Assembly: GCA_046155605.1 (NCBI GenBank)
Contig: JBJXFQ010000136.1
Coordinates: 1 to 41,738, forward strand
Source of the DNA: JAEUIZ01 sp046155605
Lineage (GTDB): Bacteria > Planctomycetota > Phycisphaerae > Phycisphaerales > UBA1924
DNA length: 41,738 nt
Direction: 5' to 3'
How positions within the stretch are numbered: position 1 is the first letter of the stretch; every line of letters starts with the position of its first letter. Made by a program: the position numbers and the translations under genes. The notes under the pieces were generated by a model. The model was given only the letters and a program-made list of their open reading frames with translations, was not told the origin of the DNA and searched no databases. Positions 35,363 through 41,738 of the stretch are shown one piece after another.

Positions 35363-37501
35363 GTGAATCGCTCCCTCCTCGCGCTCGCCGCCGCTCTCAC
35401 CTGCTTCCTCACCCTCGCCGCCATCGGCACCGACCAGCCCGACGTCCTTGCCGGCCCCATCGCCGCACTCCTCGCCCTCGCTCGCTCCGGCTCCCTCGCC
35501 GCCGCCTACCTCCTCGGCGGCATCGGCCTGGGCCTCCCCCTCATCCGCTTCCTCAACCCCTCCCGCCATCCCGCCGCCATCGCCGCATCCCTCGGCATCG
35601 CCATCATCCTCTCCCTCAGCCACGCTCTCGGATGCCTCGGCCTCCTCTCCGGCACCCTCGGCCAAATCCTCGCCTCCATCCCCGTCGCCCTCGGGCTCGT
35701 CCTCCTCGGGCTCCATCTCTCCCGCCGCGGCCACCAGGCCCTCCCGCGCCTCTCCCCTTGGCTCCTTCTCGCCTTGCCCCCCGTCGCCGTCATGCTCGTC
35801 GCCGCTGCCAGCCCTCCCGGCTGGCTCTGGGCCTCCGAAGCAGGCGGCTACGACGCCCTTAGCTACCACCTCCAACTCCCCCGCGAATGGCTCGCCTTTG
35901 GCCGCATCCAACCCCTCCCGCACAACGTCTACTCATACCTCCCCAGTTACGTCGAGTCCGCTTACGTCCACCTCGCCGCACTCGCCGGCAGCGGTCGCCC
36001 CGGCGGCCTGCTCGCGGGCGACGGCACCGCCCTCCTCGCCTGCCAGTTCCTCTCCGCCTGGTTCGCCATCCTCGCCGCCTGGCTCGTCGCCCAGCTCGCT
36101 AGCTCCATCCGCCCGCATTCCGGCATCTGGGCCGCCATCGCCCTCCTCGCCGTCCCCTGGGTCGTCGTCACCGGCTCGCTCGCGTACAACGAAACCGCCG
36201 TCCTCGCTCTCGGCGCGGGCGCGCTCCTCGCCGCGTCTGATTCCACCCTCCGCCGCCGCGCCCTCGTCGCCGGCCTGCTCGTCGGCGTCGCCTGCGGCTG
36301 CAAGCCCACCGCGCTCTTCCTGCTCACGCCCGGCGTCGCCGTCCTCCTTATCGCCTCCGCCCCGCGCCAGATCGCCACCTCCCTCGCCTTCGCCGCCCTC
36401 GCCGGTGCCCTCGCCATCGCTCCGTGGCTCCTCCGTAACGCCCTCCATGGCGGCAATCCCGTCTTCCCCTTCGCCGCCGCATGGTTCGGCAACGCCCACT
36501 GGTCCCCCGAGCAGCTCTCCCGCTACGCCAGCGCCCACCACTTCCGCGGCACGGTCCTCGATCGCCTCCGTCTGCTCGTTCTCCCTGACCCTTCCGACCC
36601 CGCCGGTCCGCGCCATCGCGGCCTCCTCCACCCGCAATGGTCCATCTTCTTCCCGCTCGCCGCCGTCGCCTGGTTTGTCCTCTCCCGCCGCGCCAATGAC
36701 CTCCGCACCCGCCGACTCGCCTCCCTTCTCGGCTTCGGCATGGCCCTCGGCCTCGTCGCCTGGCTCTTTTTCACACACATTCAGTCGCGCTTCCTGTTGC
36801 CGCTCGCCGTGCCTGCCGCCGTCCTCATTGGCCTCGCCGCTACCACCGTGACGCGACCGGCCATCCCCGCCGTGCTCCTCGCCGTGCTCTCCATCGCCTC
36901 CGTCTGGAACTTCCTTATGCAACCGGGGGGAGCGGAGAGCGATCGCACCGGCACGCCCAACGCCCTGCTCGTCCCCGGCCCCTCCACGCTCACCGGCCAG
37001 CACGCCCGCGCCGCCCTCGCCGCCGCCAGCCCGCAAGACCGCGACGAGTTCCTCGCCAACTGCCCCATTCCAGCCTTCATCAACCTCGTCACCCCGCCAA
37101 ACGTCGGCGTCCTGCTCGTCGGCACCGCCACGCCCCTCTACTACACCGGCCGCATCATGTACGCGACCACCTGGGACGAGTCCCCGCTCGCCCGCGCCAT
37201 CCGCAAGCACCCCGGCAACCCGCGCGCCTGGGCCGCCGATCTCGCCGCGCTCGGCGTGGGCATCATCGTCATCGACGAATCCGAGCTTGCCCGCCTCCAC
37301 GCCTCCGGCTGGCTCGATCCCGCCCTCACCCCCGAGGCCATCCTCGCCTTCCTCCAAGGCCACGCACGCCCCGTCCGCGCCGAGGGCGCCGTCGGCGTCT
37401 TCGAGCTCGTGCCGCTCTCGCCCCAACCCTCCGCCGCGCCGCCCTCTTCTCAACCCCCCGCGCCAACCCAGCCGATCGTCCCGCAGGAACCCGCGCGATG
37501 A
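35363..37501 (+). CDS. Polytopic membrane protein, glycosyltransferase (PMT/ArnT, GT-C fold)-like
   Basis: The 712-residue protein has about 12 predicted membrane helices in its first 530 residues. Between helices is an acidic extracytoplasmic loop, SEAGGYDALSYHLQLPREWLAFGRI (about 158-182). The YDALSYHLQLPREWL pattern is like the first-loop motif of lipid-linked-sugar glycosyltransferases (GT-C fold) found in many bacterial membrane proteins. A C-terminal soluble domain (about 540-695) ends in a Pro-rich tail. The donor would be a polyprenyl-phosphate sugar; donor and target are unknown. GTG at 35363 starts just before the first helix; the frame continues upstream only into repeat DNA. Its stop overlaps the next ATG (ATGA). 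Its GCC/CTC-rich codon use is more extreme than in the first half of the window. Confidence 0.7.
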   Translation: MNRSLLALAAALTCFLTLAAIGTDQPDVLAGPIAALLALARSGSLAAAYLLGGIGLGLPLIRFLNPSRHPAAIAASLGIAIILSLSHALGCLGLLSGTLGQILASIPVALGLVLLGLHLSRRGHQALPRLSPWLLLALPPVAVMLVAAASPPGWLWASEAGGYDALSYHLQLPREWLAFGRIQPLPHNVYSYLPSYVESAYVHLAALAGSGRPGGLLAGDGTALLACQFLSAWFAILAAWLVAQLASSIRPHSGIWAAIALLAVPWVVVTGSLAYNETAVLALGAGALLAASDSTLRRRALVAGLLVGVACGCKPTALFLLTPGVAVLLIASAPRQIATSLAFAALAGALAIAPWLLRNALHGGNPVFPFAAAWFGNAHWSPEQLSRYASAHHFRGTVLDRLRLLVLPDPSDPAGPRHRGLLHPQWSIFFPLAAVAWFVLSRRANDLRTRRLASLLGFGMALGLVAWLFFTHIQSRFLLPLAVPAAVLIGLAATTVTRPAIPAVLLAVLSIASVWNFLMQPGGAESDRTGTPNALLVPGPSTLTGQHARAALAAASPQDRDEFLANCPIPAFINLVTPPNVGVLLVGTATPLYYTGRIMYATTWDESPLARAIRKHPGNPRAWAADLAALGVGIIVIDESELARLHASGWLDPALTPEAILAFLQGHARPVRAEGAVGVFELVPLSPQPSAAPPSSQPPAPTQPIVPQEPAR

Positions 37502-38562
37502 CCACCCCCGCTCCCACCCCGACGCCCCCGCCCCCTCGCAAGTCCCACCGCGGTCGCCGCATGCTCATCCAGATCATCGGCCTCGCCGCCGGCCTCGCCT
37601 CGCTGGGCTGGTGCGTCTCCATGGCCTTCCGCCCCGAAAACAAGGACCAGTGGAGCCGACTCGCCGATGCCCCCATGTCCCTCATCCTCGCCGTCCTCGG
37701 CTGTTCCGCCGCCACGCTCATCATCAACGGCCTGGTCTTCTGGATCACCCTTCGCCCCGCCCGCGAGCTCCGCGTCCTCGATGTCCAGGCCGTCAACGCC
37801 GTCTCGACCTTCCTCGGCTATCTCCCGCTCAAGCTCGGCGCGGTCGCCCGCGTGCTCATCCATCGCCGCCGCGACCACGTCCCCCTGCCGATGATCGGCG
37901 CGTGGTTCGCCGCCATCGCCGTCATCATGACGGCCTCGTTCACCCCGCCCATCGCCACGGTCATGGCCCTCAAGCGCATGGACGCGACCTGGGCCGCCCT
38001 CACCCTCGCCCTCACGGTCGTCGCCGCTGTCATCATCGTCCTCGTCGCCCGCGCCTTCCGCGGACAGATCGGCCTTGGCCGCCTCATCCGCCTCCTGCAC
38101 GCGCTTCGCCTGGGCCGCGCCGAACGCCTCCTCCGCTCCAGCGCCTGGGGCAACCTCCACGCCGGCTTTGATATGCTCGCCTCCCCCGCGGGCGTCGGCA
38201 GCGCGATGCTCCTCCGTGCCGCCGACGTCGCCTGCCACACCGCTCGTTTCGTCGTCGCCGCTCAGGTCTTCGGGCTCAATCCTCCGCTCCATCAGGCCGT
38301 CCCCATCGCCCTCGTCTTCTACCTCCTCTCCGTCGTCAGCCCCTCGGGCGCGGCGGGCCTCCGCGAGGGCGCGGCCACCGGCATCGCCGCCGTCCTCCTC
38401 GCCAGCGCCGGTGCCACCGCCGATGTCGCCCGCCAATACGCCCCCGTCGCCCGCTTCATCACCGGCACCGAGGCCGTCGTCTACCTCGTCGGCGGCGCGC
38501 TCGGCATCGCCTGGCTCCGCCCCGATCGCCTCCTGCGACTCAAGGCACCAGCCTCAGCTTGA
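37498..38562 (+). CDS. Lysylphosphatidylglycerol synthase TM-region-like / flippase-like membrane protein (UPF0104)
   Basis: The 354-residue protein has about 8 membrane helices. Features of the UPF0104/AglD-like family include the N-terminal helix LIQIIGLAAGLASLGWCVSMAF, VNAVSTFLGYLPLKLGAVARVLIHRR, AADVACHTARFVVAAQVFG and the C-terminal VVSPSGAAGLREGAATGIAAVLL. The family includes the membrane half of MprF and proteins acting with lipid-linked sugars. It overlaps the preceding glycosyltransferase-like gene by ATGA, so a joint role in moving or modifying lipid-linked glycans is likely. Its last 23 bp overlap the convergent gene at 38540. Confidence 0.8.
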   Translation: MTTPAPTPTPPPPRKSHRGRRMLIQIIGLAAGLASLGWCVSMAFRPENKDQWSRLADAPMSLILAVLGCSAATLIINGLVFWITLRPARELRVLDVQAVNAVSTFLGYLPLKLGAVARVLIHRRRDHVPLPMIGAWFAAIAVIMTASFTPPIATVMALKRMDATWAALTLALTVVAAVIIVLVARAFRGQIGLGRLIRLLHALRLGRAERLLRSSAWGNLHAGFDMLASPAGVGSAMLLRAADVACHTARFVVAAQVFGLNPPLHQAVPIALVFYLLSVVSPSGAAGLREGAATGIAAVLLASAGATADVARQYAPVARFITGTEAVVYLVGGALGIAWLRPDRLLRLKAPASA

Positions 38563-39400
38563 TCCGCGTCGTGGTCGTCGTCTTCCGCTCAATCGGCCGC
38601 TCCGTCGCCAGCCTCGCCGTCCACACCGCCTCATACCGAAGCTCGCTCGACACCAGCCGCTCCCCCGCCCATTCCGCGCTGAACTCGCCGTCGCGCACGA
38701 CCACCGTCACTTCCGGCTCCGCCGAGCCCGCCACCGCCGCCTCCACTTCGATCTCCACCGGCCCGCGCACCACCACGCGCTCGCCCTCCACCGACACCAC
38801 CCGCGGCCTCAAACGCAGCACCGCCGCACCGCCTAGTCGTCTTTCAATCACCCATTCGGCCCCCACCGCCCGCACCTTCTCCGACACATCGAGCGCCACG
38901 ATCGGCCCCAGCGTCCGCGGCAGCGCCGACGCCGCAAACACCCCGAGCCATTTCACCCGCTCCGGCTCGCCTCGCATCCGCCTTTGCCCTGGGCCGCCTT
39001 CCATTTCATCGCTCAACTCACTCCCAATCCGCTGGAGCTTGAAGCCCGCCACCGCCGCCCTCCGCATCGCCGCGCACGCCTCCGGCTCGCCCTCTGGCGC
39101 GACCGCACCCGCCGACCATGCAAAGTCCGTTTCCCGTCCGTTGTCATTCAGCGTCGCCGCCAGCGATTCGAACCTCCCGGTGACCATCGCCGCTCCCTCG
39201 GCATCGCGCTTCCCCTCCGCCAGCAACACTCGCGCCCGCTGCTCGAGCGTCCACGCCACATCGCCCCCGGCCTCGGCGCCCTCGCCGCTCGTCAGCCGCG
39301 CCTCAACCTCATACCGCGCCGTAAACTCCGCCGGCGCTCGCAGCACCGGCTGCACCGCCGTCACCAACGCCAGCGCCGCAAGACTCACGAGAAACATCAT
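38540..39400 (-). CDS. Secreted hypothetical protein
   Basis: The 286-residue product starts with a signal peptide (MMFLVSLAALALVTAVQPVLRA). The rest is beta-rich with many Val, Glu and Arg residues, for example RYEVEARLTSG, VVSVEGERVVVRGPVEIEVEAAV and EVTVVVRDGEFSAEW. I do not recognise a family. It has no VPSP tail and no dockerin. The start is the ATG pair at 39400/39397, with GGAG about 7 nt before the first. The frame continues upstream through repeat element B, but that extension has no start or export signal of its own. It converges with the UPF0104 gene, overlapping by 23 bp. Confidence 0.6.
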   Translation of the reverse strand: MMFLVSLAALALVTAVQPVLRAPAEFTARYEVEARLTSGEGAEAGGDVAWTLEQRARVLLAEGKRDAEGAAMVTGRFESLAATLNDNGRETDFAWSAGAVAPEGEPEACAAMRRAAVAGFKLQRIGSELSDEMEGGPGQRRMRGEPERVKWLGVFAASALPRTLGPIVALDVSEKVRAVGAEWVIERRLGGAAVLRLRPRVVSVEGERVVVRGPVEIEVEAAVAGSAEPEVTVVVRDGEFSAEWAGERLVSSELRYEAVWTARLATERPIERKTTTTTRIKLRLVP

Positions 39401-39428
39401 CGCGCTGCTCCGTACATCGCTGTGCGCC

Positions 39429-39640
39429 GTGCCACCGACCGCGCCTTTGTGCCGACGGTGCTCTTCGATTCGCCCGTGCGAGTCTGCCGCGCGTTTCCGC
39501 GCTTTCGCTCCAGGGTGGCACCGGTCTCCAGACCGGTGACTACTAGTTCTACCTCTCCTTCTCTTCGGCCGCTTCCCCTCCGCCGCTGCTTTCTTCCACA
39601 CCGTGCCTCCGTCCCTTCGTCTCCCCGTCCCTTCCCGCTT
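39429..39640. repeat. Composite repeat element, copy B (hairpins and octamer tract)
   Basis: The order of parts matches copy A. It has GTGCCACCGACCG (39429-39441), a weaker CACCG/CGGTG pairing, and then the perfect hairpin CACCGGTCT-CC-AGACCGGTG (39519-39538). A CTCT-rich stretch follows, then octamer repeats (about 39601-39636). Compared with copy A the main hairpin differs at two positions that pair with each other (A-T to G-C), so the stem is conserved. The element overlaps the 3-prime end of the GT2 gene (stop at 39549). Confidence 0.8.
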
Positions 39641-40547
39641 CCCGCAGTTTCTCCTGCACCTCCGCCTCGATCTTCCGCGGCCGCGCATCCCCCGGCATCC
39701 TCTTCCCAAACACATCCGCCACGTTCGCCAACCCCGATCCATAAAACACCTGCCGCGCCACGTGTCCGCCAGTCCACCTCGCCGCCCGCGCGCTCGCAAA
39801 CCGCGGCAAATCCTCCCCCTCCTCCCACCTCCGCAGCCGCGGATCTTCCGCCCGCCACACCCACTTCCGCCAATCCTCCACCTGCCAATGCGGCCCCGAT
39901 CGCCGCGTCTCCCGCACCATCGCCGACCGCACCCGGCACCGTCGCCGAATCTGCTCCGGATCGCGACAACGATAGTGCCGCACCGCGATCCGCTCATACG
40001 CCGTCACGCCCGGCCGCCACGGCAAGCCCCGATCCGGCGTCCACCGCATCCACCTCCGATACCTGAACAACCGATACTCCGGCGCGGGATCAATATAATA
40101 TTGCCTCCGCCGCCGCTCGATCGGCACGCCGCGTGATTCCGCCCCCGCCTCGCAAGCCGCCGCCTCCGGCTCCGTCAGCACAAACTCATACATGAGCGCC
40201 CGCACAAGTCCCTCGGGCCTCCGCACGCACCGACGCACAAACTCCACCGGCGACTCGTGATAGAACTCGTCCGCGTCGAGCCGCGCGATCCAGTCGCCAT
40301 GCCCAAAACGCGCCCGCGCCCGCTCGAACATGAACGCCCGATACCCGACGTGGTAATACACCTCCTCGCGCCCCAGCAGGATCACGCGCCGCTCCCGCGA
40401 CGCGATCTCCCGCACGATCTCCCACGTCCCGTCCGTGCTCCCCGTGTCCGCGACAAACACGCCGTCCGCCCACGTCAGCACATGCGCCAGCGTCTGTGCG
40501 ACGATGTCCGCCTCGTCCCGCACCGGCAGCAAGCCCCAGAATGCCAT
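39549..40547 (-). CDS. Family 2 glycosyltransferase
   Basis: The 332-residue protein has a GT2/GT-A core in its first 200 residues: LLPVRDEADIVAQTLAHVLTWADGVFVADTGSTDGTW (nucleotide-binding start, with the acidic DTGSTDGT turn), then GDWIARLDADEFY (DAD metal motif). The next part is rich in Arg and Trp (about 170-260). The last 30 residues are low-complexity (GRDGETKGRRHG..., ESSGGGEAAEEKER) and are encoded by octamer repeat element B. The sugar donor and acceptor are unknown. ATG at 40547 fits the GT2 N-terminus, with TACGCT 5 nt upstream and no Shine-Dalgarno. It faces the zinc-ribbon gene across a 54-bp divergent gap. Confidence 0.85.
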   Translation of the reverse strand: MAFWGLLPVRDEADIVAQTLAHVLTWADGVFVADTGSTDGTWEIVREIASRERRVILLGREEVYYHVGYRAFMFERARARFGHGDWIARLDADEFYHESPVEFVRRCVRRPEGLVRALMYEFVLTEPEAAACEAGAESRGVPIERRRRQYYIDPAPEYRLFRYRRWMRWTPDRGLPWRPGVTAYERIAVRHYRCRDPEQIRRRCRVRSAMVRETRRSGPHWQVEDWRKWVWRAEDPRLRRWEEGEDLPRFASARAARWTGGHVARQVFYGSGLANVADVFGKRMPGDARPRKIEAEVQEKLREAGRDGETKGRRHGVEESSGGGEAAEEKER

Positions 40548-40552
40548 GCTAC

Positions 40553-40558
40553 AGCGTA
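40553..40558 (-). promoter_or_regulatory. Candidate -10 element (TACGCT) for the GT2 gene
   Basis: TACGCT on the minus strand ends 5 nt before the ATG at 40547; there is no Shine-Dalgarno. Confidence 0.45.
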
Positions 40559-40580
40559 TCGGAGCCGGCTTCCCGGCACC

Positions 40581-40596
40581 GCGCAGTACACTGCGC
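40581..40596 (+). promoter_or_regulatory. 16-bp palindrome containing a -10-like TACACT
   Basis: GCGCAGT-AC-ACTGCGC is a perfect inverted repeat with 7-bp arms. It contains TACACT (40587-40592), which ends 9 nt before the ATG at 40602. An operator placed over the -10 would let a bound protein block transcription; it may equally be chance in GC-rich DNA. Confidence 0.4.
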
Positions 40597-40601
40597 CCAT
40601 C

Positions 40602-41627
40602 ATGCGGACGAAGGAGAAGCGACAATTTCCGCCCTCGCGGCGAGTCTTGATCCGCGACGACCGCGGCCGGCCATTCCCGCTGCTCAATCGCGACACGCCC
40701 GGTGCCGACATCCCGCGCGAGGCAACACAAGCCGTGGAAACCGCCATCGCACAGCGGATGCAGCCGCCGCTGAACGCGCCCCTTCAACGCGGATGGGCGT
40801 CGTGGTACCTCGCTGTCGCCGTGTTCGGTCCAGTCGGCGCAATCGTCCTCCGAGCGGCCGGCGCGCCAGGCATTGTGGCGAATCTCGCCTACGTCCTTGT
40901 CTTCGTCGGCCTTTTCTGGGTATGGCGGGGCGCGGTACGCAGGGAACTCTCCGCGCCCATCACCCACGCCCTTGTTGCTCGTCGCCTCTGCGCTTCTTGT
41001 GGTTATTCACTTGCCGGCCTTGGCACCGAACCCGACGGCTGCACCGTGTGCCCCGAGTGCTCCGCCGCGTGGCGCGTTCCCGAGCCCGATCCAAACGCGC
41101 CTCCCGAACCCGCTTGGCGAGTCGCCGCGTTCGCCACACGCCGGCGTGGGTTTACGGGTCCCATGCTGTTGACCGCAGTCGACGCCCGGGGCCGACTCGT
41201 GCCCATCGTTGAACCGGAGATTCGCCGCTACCCGCCCGCCTTTTGGGCCAATCTTTCTCACGAGCAGCAAATGAGGATCGACGGCGCGCTCCGTCGGCGC
41301 GCCATCCCACTTCGAGTCTTTCAGGTCCTCGGGGGCACTGCGCTCATGATCTACGGGCTCTCCAAAGCCATCCGGCTCGGCCCACCCACTCTCGCCACGA
41401 CCGCCGATGCGCTGCTCGCCGTGCTCCTCCTTGTCGGAGGTGCCGCGATGCTCCTCATGGGCGTCATGCGACGACTCATCACGCAGCACGTTCACATCGT
41501 CGATGCCATGATGCGGTGCGACCACTGCCCTTCCTGTGCCGCGCCGCTTCCGTCGCGAGAGATCGACACCGACAACCGCACCTGCACCCGCTGCAGCGCA
41601 GTCTGGTCACCAAAGATGGCAAAGTAG
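40602..41627 (+). CDS. Membrane protein with two zinc-ribbon motifs
   Basis: The 341-residue protein has two pairs of membrane helices. The first pair is about residues 70-106 (YLAVAVFGPVGAIVL, IVANLAYVLVFVGLFWVW). A zinc ribbon follows, CASCGYSLAGL...CTVCPECSAAW (about 128-152), which matches the CxxCGYxLxGL...CPEC pattern widespread in planctomycete membrane proteins. A soluble part and the second pair (about 230-285) come next, then a second four-cysteine module, CDHCPSCAAPL...CTRCSAVW, close to the C-terminus. The function is unknown; zinc-stabilised membrane sensors or assembly factors are possible. ATG at 40602 is preceded by a -10-like TACACT and no Shine-Dalgarno. Confidence 0.75.
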   Translation: MRTKEKRQFPPSRRVLIRDDRGRPFPLLNRDTPGADIPREATQAVETAIAQRMQPPLNAPLQRGWASWYLAVAVFGPVGAIVLRAAGAPGIVANLAYVLVFVGLFWVWRGAVRRELSAPITHALVARRLCASCGYSLAGLGTEPDGCTVCPECSAAWRVPEPDPNAPPEPAWRVAAFATRRRGFTGPMLLTAVDARGRLVPIVEPEIRRYPPAFWANLSHEQQMRIDGALRRRAIPLRVFQVLGGTALMIYGLSKAIRLGPPTLATTADALLAVLLLVGGAAMLLMGVMRRLITQHVHIVDAMMRCDHCPSCAAPLPSREIDTDNRTCTRCSAVWSPKMAK

Positions 41628-41669
41628 TAGTGCGGCACCCGCCGCCGATTGGCTCGGGCACCTCAGCAC

Positions 41670-41738
41670 CTACCTCGGCTTCAAATCCACCACCACCGGC
41701 AAGTGGTCGCTCGCGCCCGTATCGCCCCGATCCAGCCC
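41670..41738 (-). CDS. C-terminus of an endonuclease/exonuclease/phosphatase-family protein (partial)
   Basis: Only the last 22 codons are in the window; the gene continues past its right edge. The visible peptide ends GDTGASDHLPVVVDLKPR. The ASDHLPVV segment is the C-terminal catalytic block of the EEP (exonuclease III/DNase I/inositol phosphatase) superfamily, with the conserved Asp-His pair. It converges with the zinc-ribbon gene across 42 bp. Family assignment rests on this short block. Confidence 0.7.
   Translation of the reverse strand, partial: GLDRGDTGASDHLPVVVDLKPR

Noticed and set aside
35448..36851. 467-codon Ser/Pro-rich frame overlapping the membrane glycosyltransferase gene
   Set aside because: It is a +1-frame shadow caused by the extreme GCC/CTC codon use; the real frame has clear membrane helices.
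39401..39997. N-terminal extension of the secreted hypothetical protein through repeat element B
   Set aside because: The extension would place the signal peptide in the middle of the protein; a ribosome site supports the ATG pair near 39400.

Overview
This window looks like chromosomal DNA of a high-GC planctomycete, most probably of the Phycisphaerae. Four lines of evidence point there: a small basic protein of the PVC-superphylum family (11729-11890); secreted proteins ending in a VPSP-plus-Arg-rich sorting tail (3486-4433, 12854-13969); a secreted protein ending in the Cys-rich duplicated dockerin-like module common in Phycisphaerae (20256-21596); and a CxxCGYxLxGL zinc-ribbon membrane protein (40602-41627). 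I found no rRNA, tRNA, CRISPR array, transposase or prophage gene.

Layout. 22-3479 (+): class A beta-lactamase-like lipoprotein, DciA-type helicase loader, MFS transporter. 3486-7450 (-): a secreted protein, then a MoxR AAA+ ATPase translationally coupled to a TPR/GT41 O-GlcNAc-transferase-like protein, ending in a clear intrinsic terminator. 7529-10435 (+): an outer-membrane-like barrel and an HDOD-GGDEF regulator. 10422-13969 (-): aminotransferase, and a coupled set of FGE-like protein, single-pass SPOR-like protein and small basic protein. 14093-18235 (+): orphan NuoI-like ferredoxin, metallophosphoesterase, and a 912-residue fusion of alpha/beta hydrolase, membrane segments and ATP-grasp ligase. 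18420-21596 (+): two secreted proteins, the first interrupted at a G10 run inside its signal peptide. 21643-23997 (-): PanB and HtrA. 24359-26787 (+): PepSY-like protein plus OmpR/histidine-kinase pair. 26792-30296 (-): membrane Ser/Thr kinase and methyltransferase. 30404-30886 (+): small membrane-anchored protein. 30901-34977 (-): SMC. 35363-38562 (+): coupled polytopic glycosyltransferase-like and LPG-synthase-like membrane proteins. 38540-40547 (-): secreted hypothetical and a GT2 glycosyltransferase. 40602-41627 (+): zinc-ribbon membrane protein. The last 69 bases hold the C-terminus of an EEP-family phosphatase/nuclease.

The most unusual signals are not single genes. (1) Two non-coding loci (about 35101-35352 and 39429-39640) carry the same composite repeat: a 9-bp perfect hairpin with a compensatory base-pair change between copies, followed by a degenerate polypyrimidine octamer tract (TCCCTTCG-like). 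Matching octamer tracts occur in frame inside the smc and moxR genes and supply the C-terminal tail of the GT2 gene. (2) Eight genes have a TACGCT/TACACT-like -10 hexamer 5-9 nt before the start codon and no obvious Shine-Dalgarno, which suggests widespread leaderless transcription. (3) A G10 tract splits the signal peptide from the body of a secreted protein, a possible phase-variable switch. (4) The hydrolase/membrane/ATP-grasp fusion is an unassigned enzyme architecture.
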